The notes under the pieces are model-generated. The model saw only the letters and a program-made list of their open reading frames with translations. It made no database searches and was not told where the DNA came from. This document shows, one piece after another, positions 43,153 to 50,524 of a DNA stretch of 64,000 bases (its first letter is position 1; every line of letters starts with the position of its first letter). The position numbers were made by a program, and so were the translations under genes. Source of the stretch: DATBLE01 sp036555585. Its GTDB lineage: Bacteria > Actinomycetota > Thermoleophilia > Gaiellales > Gaiellaceae. Where the stretch lies: assembly GCA_036555585.1 (NCBI GenBank), contig DATBLE010000012.1, forward strand, positions 62,001 through 126,000, read 5' to 3'.

Positions 43153-43818
43153 GCCGGTGATCTTCCGGTCGGCGAGCGCGGCGTTCAGGAGCCGGGCGGT
43201 GTCGGCTCCGACGATGCCGTCGGGGGCGAGGTTGTTCGAGCGCTGGAAGTCGACCACCGCCGCCTCGGTTGTCTGGCCGAACACGCCGTCCGGCTCGCCG
43301 GCCGCGTAACCGAGCGCCGCCAACCCCTTCTGCAGGTCCCGGACCTCGCTGCCGCGGCTGCCGCGGCGAAGGGCGGCGCCCGCCGGGAGCGCGACGCGTA
43401 GCGGCTTCGGGGTGGGCTGCGTCGTGGCCGGCGTCGTCGACGTGGTCGTCGTCGCGGACGGCTCCGTCCGGGTCGGCGACCTCGCCGTGGTGGTCGGCGC
43501 CGCCGTCGGCTCGGTGCTGCTCCCGCCGCCGCCGAAGACGACGAGCGGAATCACCACCGCCAGGACGACGAGCAGCCCGACCGCAGCCAGCGCCACCATT
43601 CGCCGGCGCCGGACGGCCGACGAGGTCCCGGACTGGTCCCCGGAGCGCCCCGGCGCGATGCCCGTGACCAGGCCGATCCTGGACGAGCGGCCGCCGGTCG
43701 CGGAGTCCGGGCTCGCCGGGGTCTCCCCGGACCAGTCCAGCTCCTCCAGCTCCCAGTCGTCGACGCGTTCGCTCCGTGGGCCGGTTCCTGCTCGGTTCTC
43801 CGGATCGGGCACGAGCAC
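43150..43818 (-). CDS. membrane-anchored peptidoglycan-binding-domain protein
   Basis: 222 residues from GTG 43818. The cytoplasmic N-terminus has an acidic patch (DDWELEELDW), then one membrane helix (MVALAAVGLLVVLAVVIPLVVFGG), a long Thr/Pro/Ser linker and a C-terminal PG_binding_1 domain (LRRGSRGSEVRDLQKGLAALGY, PDGVFGQTTEAAVVDFQ). It is probably anchored in the membrane with the domain in the cell wall. No catalytic domain is present. Its stop codon lies in the arm of the hairpin element. Confidence 0.88.
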   Translation of the reverse strand: MLVPDPENRAGTGPRSERVDDWELEELDWSGETPASPDSATGGRSSRIGLVTGIAPGRSGDQSGTSSAVRRRRMVALAAVGLLVVLAVVIPLVVFGGGGSSTEPTAAPTTTARSPTRTEPSATTTTSTTPATTQPTPKPLRVALPAGAALRRGSRGSEVRDLQKGLAALGYAAGEPDGVFGQTTEAAVVDFQRSNNLAPDGIVGADTARLLNAALADRKITG

Positions 43819-43852
43819 ATTGTCCCAGCACCGGCTGCCGGGGCTCGGTTCG

Positions 43853-44866
43853 TCAGCGACTCCGCCTCGCCGTCTGCCGCTGGAGCACGACCAGGCCGGC
43901 GATCACGTACGGGAAGAAGTTGACCGCGTGGAAGAGGATCGCGAACGACAGCGCCTCGGCCTTGTCGATCCCGTACGCCTTCAGCCCGACCAGGGAGGCG
44001 GCCTCGAAGACGCCCACCGCTCCCGGCGACGAGGGCAGGACGAGCGACAGGCTGGCCGCGATCGTCACCAAGAGGCCGGCGACCACGGAGAGCCCGAGGT
44101 GGAAGCCGAGCATCAGCGTCCAGGTGCTGAGCACGAGCGGGATCCAGGACACCGCGGTCAGCGCCGGCGCGATCATGCCGAGCCGCCAGTCGCGAAGCGA
44201 GGCGGCGCCGCGCACGAAGGCGGCGGCGGCATGCTCGGCCCGCTCGAGGGTCAGGAACGGCAGGCCCAGGCGCGCGAGCGGACGGAGCAGCACGAGGAAC
44301 GGGCGCTCGCCCCAGCGCAGCAGCACCGCCACCGCCGCCACCGTCGCGACGAACAGCACGATCGCGAGGATCGCGGCCGTGCGGAGCCAGGTCACGGGCG
44401 GCATCCACGGCACGAACACGAACAGCAGGGCGAGCAGCACCAGGACGTCCCACAGGCGCTCGACGACCACGGTCGAGGTCGTCTCCGCCCGCGAGGTGCC
44501 GGCGGTGCGATGGAGCGCGACGATGCGCGCGACCTCGCCCGCCCGTGCCGGCAGGATGTTGTTGAAGAGCTGGCCGAGGAGCGTCGCCTCGAAGGCGGGC
44601 AGGTACGGCGGCCGCGTCGCCGCCGCGAACAGGTACTGCCAGCGCCACGCCCGCACGAGCTGCGCCACGAACAGCAGGGCGATCGACGGGACGAGCCACC
44701 AGTAGTCGCACTGCTCCAGCGCGTCCCACACCTCGGAGGGGTGGACGTTCCGGACCGACAGGTAGAGGAAGAAGGCGCTGACGCCGAGGCCCAGCCAGAT
44801 CAGGCCGTGCCGGGCCGCCCGCCGCTGCAGGCTCGCGCTACCCCTCGGGCTCGTCCGGACCGTCAT
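43853..44866 (-). CDS. flippase-like / lysylphosphatidylglycerol synthase TM-family protein (UPF0104)
   Basis: 337 residues with about 8 helices and the signature of the LPG_synthase_TM/AglD family: RAWRWQYLFAA, LLGQLFNNILPARAGEVARIVAL and LVLPSSPGAVGVFEAASLVGLKAYG. These proteins are thought to move or modify lipid-linked molecules. Its start overlaps the end of the upstream small coiled-coil gene by 29 bases. Confidence 0.88.
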   Translation of the reverse strand: MTVRTSPRGSASLQRRAARHGLIWLGLGVSAFFLYLSVRNVHPSEVWDALEQCDYWWLVPSIALLFVAQLVRAWRWQYLFAAATRPPYLPAFEATLLGQLFNNILPARAGEVARIVALHRTAGTSRAETTSTVVVERLWDVLVLLALLFVFVPWMPPVTWLRTAAILAIVLFVATVAAVAVLLRWGERPFLVLLRPLARLGLPFLTLERAEHAAAAFVRGAASLRDWRLGMIAPALTAVSWIPLVLSTWTLMLGFHLGLSVVAGLLVTIAASLSLVLPSSPGAVGVFEAASLVGLKAYGIDKAEALSFAILFHAVNFFPYVIAGLVVLQRQTARRSR

Positions 44867-45116
44867 CCGGCTCCGGGGCCGCGGCCAGCTGCGCCTCGAG
44901 CTCGGCGATGCGCCCGACCAGCTCGGTGAGGTCCGGATGCGAGACGGCGCCGCTCTCGACGAGGCCGGCGGTCTTGCGGCCGAGCTCGGCGTAGCACTGC
45001 GAGAGCTCGCGCTTCACCTGGAGGGTCTCGACCCCCTCCTTCGTCATCTGGGTGACGTTCGCGGTCGCCTCGCGCAGGCGGTTCAGGAGCTTCCGGCCTT
45101 CGCTCTCCTCGGCCAC
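44838..45116 (-). CDS. small helical/coiled-coil protein of unknown function (92 aa)
   Basis: 92 residues, highly charged and predicted helical through KLLNRLREATANVTQMTKEGVETLQVKRELSQCYAELGRKTAGL, with an acidic tail (PEPDDGPDEPEG). No signal or membrane segment. It overlaps the downstream flippase-like gene by 29 bases, so it is probably co-translated. Not assigned to a family. Confidence 0.7.
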   Translation of the reverse strand: MAEESEGRKLLNRLREATANVTQMTKEGVETLQVKRELSQCYAELGRKTAGLVESGAVSHPDLTELVGRIAELEAQLAAAPEPDDGPDEPEG

Positions 45117-45125
45117 GGCCCGATT

Positions 45126-45431
45126 CTATTCGGACTCTTCGCCGGGAAGCTGCTCCCCGCCGAGCATGTCGTCCATCGCCTGCCGGGCCCGGTCGTGCAC
45201 GGCGCGGCGGCGCTCGTCGATCGCGGCGTTGGGCTCCTCCGGCGGCGGCTCCGGCTGCGCTGCCGGTTCCGGGTCGGCTCTCGACTCGGCCAGCTTCTGC
45301 TTCAGCTCCTCGGCCGGATCGGCAGGCCGGCCCGCGGCCGGAGCCGGGACCGGGGCCGGCCTGCGGCGAAAGCGGCTGAGGACGTACGCCGCGCCGGCCG
45401 CGAGACCGAGCCAGGTGAGGAGGCGACCCAT
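45126..45431 (-). CDS. small membrane-anchored protein of unknown function (101 aa)
   Basis: 101 residues: a short N-terminal helix (LLTWLGLAAGAAYVLSRF) followed by Arg residues and a Pro/Glu-rich soluble part ending RARQAMDDMLGGE. It looks like a single-pass protein with a cytoplasmic tail. It is the first gene of the small/flippase unit and is divergent from rpsF across 111 bases. Function unknown. Confidence 0.7.
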   Translation of the reverse strand: MGRLLTWLGLAAGAAYVLSRFRRRPAPVPAPAAGRPADPAEELKQKLAESRADPEPAAQPEPPPEEPNAAIDERRRAVHDRARQAMDDMLGGEQLPGEESE

Positions 45432-45542
45432 CCCTCGATGCTACTCTTCCGCGGACTTCTCGCCTCGCATCGTGCTGAGCCGTTCCCGGCAGCACCTGCA
45501 CGCGAGGCCGACTCAGACCGAGGGAAGGAGAACGAGGGAACC

Positions 45543-46052
45543 GTGAACGAGTACGAGATCCTGCTCATGCTCGATCCCGAGCTGGCCGAGGAGCGCCAGA
45601 CCGAGATCGTCTCCCGCACGCACGAGCTGATCGACAAGGGCGGCGGCACCTGGCTCTCGCACGACGTGTGGGGGCGGCGGCGGCTCGCCTACGAGATCGA
45701 CCACCGCGCCGACGGGACGTACCACCTGCTCCAGTTCGACGCCCGGCCGGACACGCTCGACGAGATCACGCGCGTGCTGAAGATCACGGACGGCGTCATG
45801 CGCCACATGGCCACCCGCCGCGTGAAGGGCGGAGGACGCGCCGCCCCGCCGCCGCTGCCGCCGGTCGAGGAGCGTCCGCGCTACGAGCGGGAGGAGCGCC
45901 GCCCGGCTCAGCCTCCGGCGGCCGCCGGGCCCGCGCAGGACGAGGCCGCGCCCGCCGAGCCGGAATCCGCCGACGCGGGAGCGGAGGCCGAGGGGTACGC
46001 TGAGCCGACGGAGTCGGAGGCGTCCGCGGCGACGCCGGAGGAGGAGGCCTAG
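45543..46052 (+). CDS. rpsF: 30S ribosomal protein S6 with long acidic C-terminal extension
   Basis: GTG 45543; 169 residues. The S6 core (about residues 1-96) is intact: MNEYEILLMLDPEL, WGRRRLAYEIDHRADGTYHLLQF and RVLKITDGVMRHMATR. The remaining 70 residues are rich in Pro, Ala and Glu, an unstructured tail not needed for S6 function. It is the first gene of the rpsF-ssb-rpsR-rplI block; ssb starts 1 base after its stop. Confidence 0.97.
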   Translation: MNEYEILLMLDPELAEERQTEIVSRTHELIDKGGGTWLSHDVWGRRRLAYEIDHRADGTYHLLQFDARPDTLDEITRVLKITDGVMRHMATRRVKGGGRAAPPPLPPVEERPRYEREERRPAQPPAAAGPAQDEAAPAEPESADAGAEAEGYAEPTESEASAATPEEEA

Positions 46053-46053
46053 C

Positions 46054-46488
46054 ATGGCGAACATCAACCGCGTGGTCCTGGTCGGGAACCTGACGAAGGA
46101 CCCGGAGCTGAGGCAAACGAGCGGCGGCACGTCGGTCTGCAAGCTGCGGCTCGCCGTGAACACACGCCGGAAGGACGAGACCGGCCAGTGGGTCGACAAG
46201 CCGAACTACTTCGACGTCACGGTCTGGGGGAACCAGGCCGAGAGCTGCGCGCAGTACCTCTCCAAGGGGCGGCCGGTCGGCGTCGACGGGCGCCTGGAGT
46301 GGCGCGAGTGGGACGCGACCGACGGCTCGGGCAAGCGCCAGGCCGTGGAGGTGGTCGCCGAGAGCGTCCAGTTCCTCGGCAGCCGCGGCGACTCGGGCGG
46401 CGACACGCCGCAGTTCGTCCCCGCCGGTGCCGCCGGCGACAGCGCCGACTTCCCGTCCTCCGCAGCCGACGACGACATCCCGTTCTAG
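46054..46488 (+). CDS. ssb: single-stranded DNA-binding protein
   Basis: 144 residues. OB-fold motifs INRVVLVGNLTKDPELRQTSGGTSVCKLRLAVN, NYFDVTVWGNQAESCAQYLSKGRPVGVDGRLEWREW and the conserved acidic tip DDDIPF, which recruits replication and repair proteins. The linker is short for an actinobacterial SSB. Placement between rpsF and rpsR is standard. Confidence 0.97.
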   Translation: MANINRVVLVGNLTKDPELRQTSGGTSVCKLRLAVNTRRKDETGQWVDKPNYFDVTVWGNQAESCAQYLSKGRPVGVDGRLEWREWDATDGSGKRQAVEVVAESVQFLGSRGDSGGDTPQFVPAGAAGDSADFPSSAADDDIPF

Positions 46489-46500
46489 AAAGAGGAATCG

Positions 46501-46779
46501 ATGGCACAGCCGAAACAGCGTGGAGAGGAGCGGTCGACCTCGCGCCGCCGGCCGCCGCAGGGCACGCAGCCGCGCCGGCGCAACTGCCGCTTCTGCCGCG
46601 ACAAGGTCGAGGAGATCGACTACAAGAACATCGCCTCGCTCCGTCCCTTCATCTCGGAGAAGGGCAAGATCCGCTCGCGCCGGATCACGGGCGCCTGCCG
46701 CCGCCACCAGGTGCAGGTCGGCGCCGCGGTGAAGCGGGCACGCGAGATGGCCCTGCTCCCCTACGTCTCGGGGAGCTGA
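46501..46779 (+). CDS. rpsR: 30S ribosomal protein S18
   Basis: 92 residues. A basic N-terminal extension is followed by the S18 core CRFCRDKVEEIDYKNIASLRPFISEKGKIRSRRITGACRRHQ. The CxxC pair in the core and a third cysteine near TGAC suggest the zinc-binding (C+) form. ATG 46501 follows AAAGAGGAATCG. The L9 gene starts 9 bases after its stop. Confidence 0.97.
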   Translation: MAQPKQRGEERSTSRRRPPQGTQPRRRNCRFCRDKVEEIDYKNIASLRPFISEKGKIRSRRITGACRRHQVQVGAAVKRAREMALLPYVSGS

Positions 46780-46788
46780 GGCGCGACC

Positions 46789-47361
46789 GTGGAGGTCATC
46801 CTCCTGGAGGACGTCGAGAAGGTCGGGCTCCGCGGCGAGGTCGTGGACGTGGCGCGCGGCTACGCGCGCAACTTCCTGCTCCCCCGGCGGCTCGCCGAGA
46901 CGGCGACGCCGGCGAAGGTGGCGGAGCTGGAGAAGCGCGCCGGGCAGCGCGCCCGCCAGGAGGCCACGACCTTCGAGCAGGCGCGCGAGCTGGGGGCGAA
47001 GCTGGAGGCGACCGAGCTGCGCTTCGAGGTGAAGGCCGGCCCCACCGGGTCGCTGTTCGGCTCCGTGACCGCGACCGACGTGGCCGACGAGATCTGGCGC
47101 GTCGCCAAGATCCGGGTCGACCGGCGCAAGATCGCCCTCGGCGACCCGATCAAGAAGGTCGGCCGCTACGAGGTGCCGGTCGAGCTCTTCACCGACGTCA
47201 CCGTCGACGTGCAGACCGCCGTCGTGCCGGAGGGCGGCGAGCTCACCGAGGGACAGACCCCGGAGGGGTCTGTCCCTGCAGGAACGCCCGAAGAGGCGGA
47301 AGCGCCCGAGCCGGACGAGCCGCCGGCAGAACCGGCACCCGAACCAGAGCCGGAGGCGTAA
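46789..47361 (+). CDS. rplI: 50S ribosomal protein L9 with extended acidic tail
   Basis: GTG 46789; 190 residues. The N-terminal RNA-binding domain (MEVILLEDVEKVGLRGEVVDVARGYARNFLLPRRLA), the long helix and the C-terminal domain to about residue 150 are normal. The last 40 residues are Glu/Pro-rich and partly encoded by a palindrome of the GGGACAG type (47249-47277, reading EGQTPEGSVPA), which keeps the frame. Last gene of the ribosomal block. Confidence 0.96.
   Translation: MEVILLEDVEKVGLRGEVVDVARGYARNFLLPRRLAETATPAKVAELEKRAGQRARQEATTFEQARELGAKLEATELRFEVKAGPTGSLFGSVTATDVADEIWRVAKIRVDRRKIALGDPIKKVGRYEVPVELFTDVTVDVQTAVVPEGGELTEGQTPEGSVPAGTPEEAEAPEPDEPPAEPAPEPEPEA
47249..47277. repeat. GGGACWG palindrome, copy 2, inside the rplI tail
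   Basis: AGGGACAGACCCC (47249-47261), loop GGA, GGGGTCTGTCCCT (47265-47277) is a perfect 13-base stem. Like copy 1 at 41417 it ends in GTCCCTGC. It adds codons to rplI without a stop or frameshift. Confidence 0.75.
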
Positions 47362-47372
47362 GAGCTTCTCAA

Positions 47373-47392
47373 CAGCCCTCTGTGGAGGGCTG
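47373..47392 (+). terminator. short hairpin after rplI
   Basis: CAGCCCTC (47373-47380) pairs with GAGGGCTG (47385-47392) around a 4-base loop, just upstream of the longer terminator at 47401. It may help halt the ribosomal transcript. Confidence 0.45.
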
Positions 47393-47400
47393 GGGAAATG

Positions 47401-47437
47401 TGGAAGAAAAGGCCGCTACGAGCGGCCTTTTCTTCCA
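47401..47437. terminator. strong intrinsic terminator between rplI and dnaB
   Basis: TGGAAGAAAAGGCCGCT (47401-47417) and AGCGGCCTTTTCTTCCA (47421-47437) form a perfect 17-base stem with a 3-base loop; the plus strand has TTTTCTT on the 3' side. It separates the ribosomal operon from dnaB, which therefore needs its own promoter in the next 120 bases. Confidence 0.85.
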
Positions 47438-47555
47438 CCGCTCCGTCCGGCCGTCATGGGAACATGCGTTCCGTTCCGCCCGCAAACAGGGCGATTCGCG
47501 TCTGTGGAGAGCGGGCTTGTCCAAGCCTGTTCGGCCGCCCCCGGAGGTGGTTGAT

Positions 47556-50219
47556 TTGCCGCATATGTACCAGCTCGCCGAGGCTTCGTCCGCCGACAGG
47601 ACTGCGCCGACCGCCCCGGTTCCACCGCAGAATCTCGATGCCGAGGAGTCGGTCCTCGGCGCGATGATGCTCTCCCCCGGTGCGATCGGGGCGGTCAGCG
47701 AAGTCCTGTCGGCGGGCGACTTCTACCGCGCCAGCCACGGCGTCGTCTACAAGGCGGCGCTCGACCTGTACGCGAAGGGCGAGCCCGTCGACGCGATCAC
47801 GCTCTGCGACGAGCTCGAGCGGCGCGGGGAGCTGGAGGAGATCGGCGGCCGGGCGCGCATCAACGAGCTCGCCGCGCTCGTCCCGGCGACCTCGAACGCC
47901 GGCCACTACGCGAGGATCGTCCGGGAGATGGCCACGCTCCGCGGCCTGGTCCGGGCCGGCCAGGAGATCGCCCGCCTCGGCATGGAACGGGAGGGCCTGG
48001 CGGCGGAGGAGCTGGTCGACAAGGCGGAGTCGGTGGTGTTCGACCTCTCGCAGGAGCGCGTCGCCGGCGAGTTCACGCACATCGAGGACCTGCTCAAGGA
48101 CAGCTTCGAGCGGATCACGGCGCTGTACGAGGCGGGTGCCGACGTCACGGGGGTGGCCAGCGGCTACCGCGAGCTCGACCGGCTGACCTCCGGCTTCCAG
48201 GCCGGCAACCTGATCGTCGTCGCCGCCCGCCCGAGCATGGGCAAGTCGGCGTTCGGCCTGTGCGTGGCCGCGAACCTCGCCGTCCGCCAGAACATCCCGG
48301 TCGCGCTGTTCACGCTGGAGATGTCGAAGATGGAGGTGACGCAGCGCCTGATGTGCTCGGAGGCGAAGGTCGAGTCGCAGCGCCTGCGCACCGGCAAGCT
48401 CGCGCAGGAGGACTGGCCCCGGCTCACGGCCGCCTGCGACAAGCTCTCGAAGGCGCCGATCTACGTCGACGACACGGGCTCGATCACGCTGATGGAGATC
48501 CGCTCGAAGGCGCGCCGGCTGAAGATGCGCGAGGCCGGCCTCGGGCTGATCGTCGTCGACTACCTCCAGCTGATGACCTCGGGGACGTCGGTCGAGAACC
48601 GCGTCCAGGAGGTGTCGCAGATCTCGCGCTCGCTGAAGGTGCTGGCGCGCGACCTCGACGTCCCGATCATCGCGATCTCGCAGCTGTCGCGAGCCGTCGA
48701 GCAACGGCACGACAAGCGCCCGATCCTGTCCGACCTGCGCGAGTCCGGCTGCCTGACCGGCGACTCACGCGTCTACCTCCCCGACAGCGGGCGGTGGACC
48801 GCGATCGGTGACCTGGTCGGCACGAGCGGATTCAACGTCCTGGCGATCGACACCGAGACGTGGCGGCTCGAGCCGCGACGGGTGCTGAGGGCTTTTTCGA
48901 CCGGCAAGAAGCCGGTCTTGCGCCTTCGGACGCGGCTCGGACGCACGATCCGCGCAACCGCGAACCACAAGTTCCTCGCCTTCGACGGCTGGCGGCGCCT
49001 CGACGACATGGCGCCGGGAATGCGCATCGCGGTTCCGCGGAACCTCCCCGGGCCGGCCGGGGAGTCGGTGCGCGATCCCGAGCTGGCGCTGCTCGGGCAC
49101 CTGATCGGGGACGGGTGCACCCTCCCGCGGCACGCGATCCAGTACACGTCGAAGGACGAGGGCCTCGCCCGCCTCGTCGCGGACCTCGCCGTGCGGGTGT
49201 TCGGTGACGGGGTCGAGCCCCGCATCGCCCGCGAGCGGAGCTGGTACCAGGTCTACCTCTCAGCGGCGCGGCATCTGACGCACGGGACCCGCAACCCTGT
49301 GGCGCGCTGGCTGGACGACCTCGGTGTCTTCGGTCTCCGCTCCTGGGAAAAGCGAGTGCCGGATCTGGTGTTCATGCAGCCCGCCGACGGGATCGCGACG
49401 TTCCTGCGGCATCTCTGGGCGACCGACGGCTGCATCTGGGCCGGAACCGAGCGGAACTACCCGGCGATCCGGTTCGACTCGAGCAGCGAGCGGCTCAGCC
49501 GCGACGTGCAAGCGCTTCTGCTCCGGCTCGGGATCAACTCCCGTCTGGCGCATGTGCCCATGCCGGGCAAGGGGCGACCGAGCCACCGGCTCGACGTCCA
49601 GGGCCGGCCCGACATGCTCACGTTCCTCCACGTCGTCGGCGGCATCGGCACGCAGCGCGCGAACGCGACGGCTCGGATCGCGAGCCGATTCGAAGGCACC
49701 CGCCCGAATCCCAACCGTGACTCGATCCCGCGAGAAGCCTGGAGCACGATCGTCGTTCCCGCGATGACTGCGGCAAGCATGTCCGCACGCTCGCTGCAAG
49801 CCCGGATGGGCACGGAATACTGCGGCTCGACGCTCTACCGGGCGGGGCTCAGCCGGGAGCGCGCCGCGCGCGTTGCCGAGATCGTCGAAGCGCCGGGGCT
49901 GGCGAGGCTGGCGACGAGCGACGTCTACTGGGACGAGATCGTCTCGATCGAGCCCGACGGCGAGGAGGAGGTCTTCGACCTGACCGTGGAGGGCCTCCAC
50001 AGCTTCGTCGCAGATTGCATCATTTGCCACAATAGTATCGAGCAGGACGCCGACCTGGTCATGTTCATCTACCGCGACGAGTACTACAACGCCGACGAGT
50101 CCGACCAGCAGGGGCTGGCGGAGGTGCACCTGGCGAAGCACCGGAACGGGCCGACCGACATGGTCAAGCTCTCCTTCCTCCGGCGCTTCGCCAAGTTCGC
50201 CGACCTTGCGAGCCCATGA
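47556..50219 (+). CDS. dnaB: replicative DNA helicase DnaB interrupted by an intein
   Basis: About 887 residues including the intein. Helicase parts: the N-terminal domain (NLDAEESVLGAMMLSPGAI), Walker A ARPSMGKSA, FTLEMSKMEVTQRLMCSEA, VVDYLQLM, and IAISQLSRAVEQRHDKRP. The extein halves join as DLRESG + SIEQDADLVMF, the normal DnaB sequence. TTG 47556 is preferred (GGAGG 8 bases upstream); ATG 47565 and GTG 47547 are also in frame. DnaB unwinds DNA at the replication fork, so a functional intein must splice for the cell to live. Confidence 0.95.
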   Translation: MPHMYQLAEASSADRTAPTAPVPPQNLDAEESVLGAMMLSPGAIGAVSEVLSAGDFYRASHGVVYKAALDLYAKGEPVDAITLCDELERRGELEEIGGRARINELAALVPATSNAGHYARIVREMATLRGLVRAGQEIARLGMEREGLAAEELVDKAESVVFDLSQERVAGEFTHIEDLLKDSFERITALYEAGADVTGVASGYRELDRLTSGFQAGNLIVVAARPSMGKSAFGLCVAANLAVRQNIPVALFTLEMSKMEVTQRLMCSEAKVESQRLRTGKLAQEDWPRLTAACDKLSKAPIYVDDTGSITLMEIRSKARRLKMREAGLGLIVVDYLQLMTSGTSVENRVQEVSQISRSLKVLARDLDVPIIAISQLSRAVEQRHDKRPILSDLRESGCLTGDSRVYLPDSGRWTAIGDLVGTSGFNVLAIDTETWRLEPRRVLRAFSTGKKPVLRLRTRLGRTIRATANHKFLAFDGWRRLDDMAPGMRIAVPRNLPGPAGESVRDPELALLGHLIGDGCTLPRHAIQYTSKDEGLARLVADLAVRVFGDGVEPRIARERSWYQVYLSAARHLTHGTRNPVARWLDDLGVFGLRSWEKRVPDLVFMQPADGIATFLRHLWATDGCIWAGTERNYPAIRFDSSSERLSRDVQALLLRLGINSRLAHVPMPGKGRPSHRLDVQGRPDMLTFLHVVGGIGTQRANATARIASRFEGTRPNPNRDSIPREAWSTIVVPAMTAASMSARSLQARMGTEYCGSTLYRAGLSRERAARVAEIVEAPGLARLATSDVYWDEIVSIEPDGEEEVFDLTVEGLHSFVADCIICHNSIEQDADLVMFIYRDEYYNADESDQQGLAEVHLAKHRNGPTDMVKLSFLRRFAKFADLASP
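48750..50033 (+). mobile_element. DnaB intein (428 aa) with LAGLIDADG homing endonuclease domain
   Basis: In frame within dnaB between DLRESG and SIEQDAD. Splicing blocks: block A CLTGDSRVYLPDSG with Cys1, block B ATANHKFLAFDGW (Thr-x2-His), the two LAGLIDADG-type motifs LLGHLIGDGCTL and FLRHLWATDGCIW, block F DLTVEGLHSFVADCIICHN ending His-Asn, then Ser+1. All residues for splicing are present, and both endonuclease motifs keep an acidic residue, so it may still home. The site is the one used by the Synechocystis DnaB intein. Confidence 0.95.
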
Positions 50220-50262
50220 ACCGGTGCCCCGCATGAGGAGGTAGCGCACGGAGGTCCACCAG

Positions 50263-50469
50263 GTGATCTGGCTCGGTGGGGACGCCACCGACTACGCCGT
50301 TCACTGCGAGGCGTGCGAGGAGGACCGGAGCTGGCCCCGCCTGCTCCATCCGACCCTCGTCGAGGGAACGCTTCGCACCGACGCCGACGTCGGCTTCACC
50401 ACCTGCTTCCGAGGCCACCGCATCCGCGTCCGCCGCATCGCCCGGTTGAGCGTGGTGGCAGCCCGCTAG
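50263..50469 (+). CDS. small cysteine-containing protein, possible zinc ribbon (68 aa)
   Basis: 68 residues from GTG 50263, with GGAGG about 10 bases before. HCEACEEDRSWPRLLH gives one CxxC, and a second cysteine region follows in FTTCFRGHRIRVRR, which could complete a Cys3His-like site. No membrane segment. It lies between dnaB and purA and is followed by its own hairpin. Function unknown. Confidence 0.65.
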   Translation: MIWLGGDATDYAVHCEACEEDRSWPRLLHPTLVEGTLRTDADVGFTTCFRGHRIRVRRIARLSVVAAR

Positions 50470-50470
50470 A

Positions 50471-50497
50471 GCGCGCCCCGAAGGAGGCGGGGCGCGC
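50471..50497 (+). terminator. hairpin before purA
   Basis: GCGCGCCCCG (50471-50480) and CGGGGCGCGC (50488-50497) pair perfectly around AAGGAGG, 1 base after the small gene stop. The AAGGAGG in the loop is too far (about 37 bases) from the purA GTG to serve it. Confidence 0.65.
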
Positions 50498-50524
50498 AGC
50501 GGGCACGCTGGTCATACTCCGGTC

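Noticed and set aside
46188..47555. dnaB reading frame open far upstream of the chosen start
   Set aside because: It overlaps ssb, rpsR and rplI in another frame and crosses a strong terminator; the helicase N-terminus begins near 47556.
47362..47555. Replication origin near dnaB
   Set aside because: CTGTGGA-like words occur, but no cluster of TTATCCACA boxes is seen and the region is explained by terminators and the dnaB leader.
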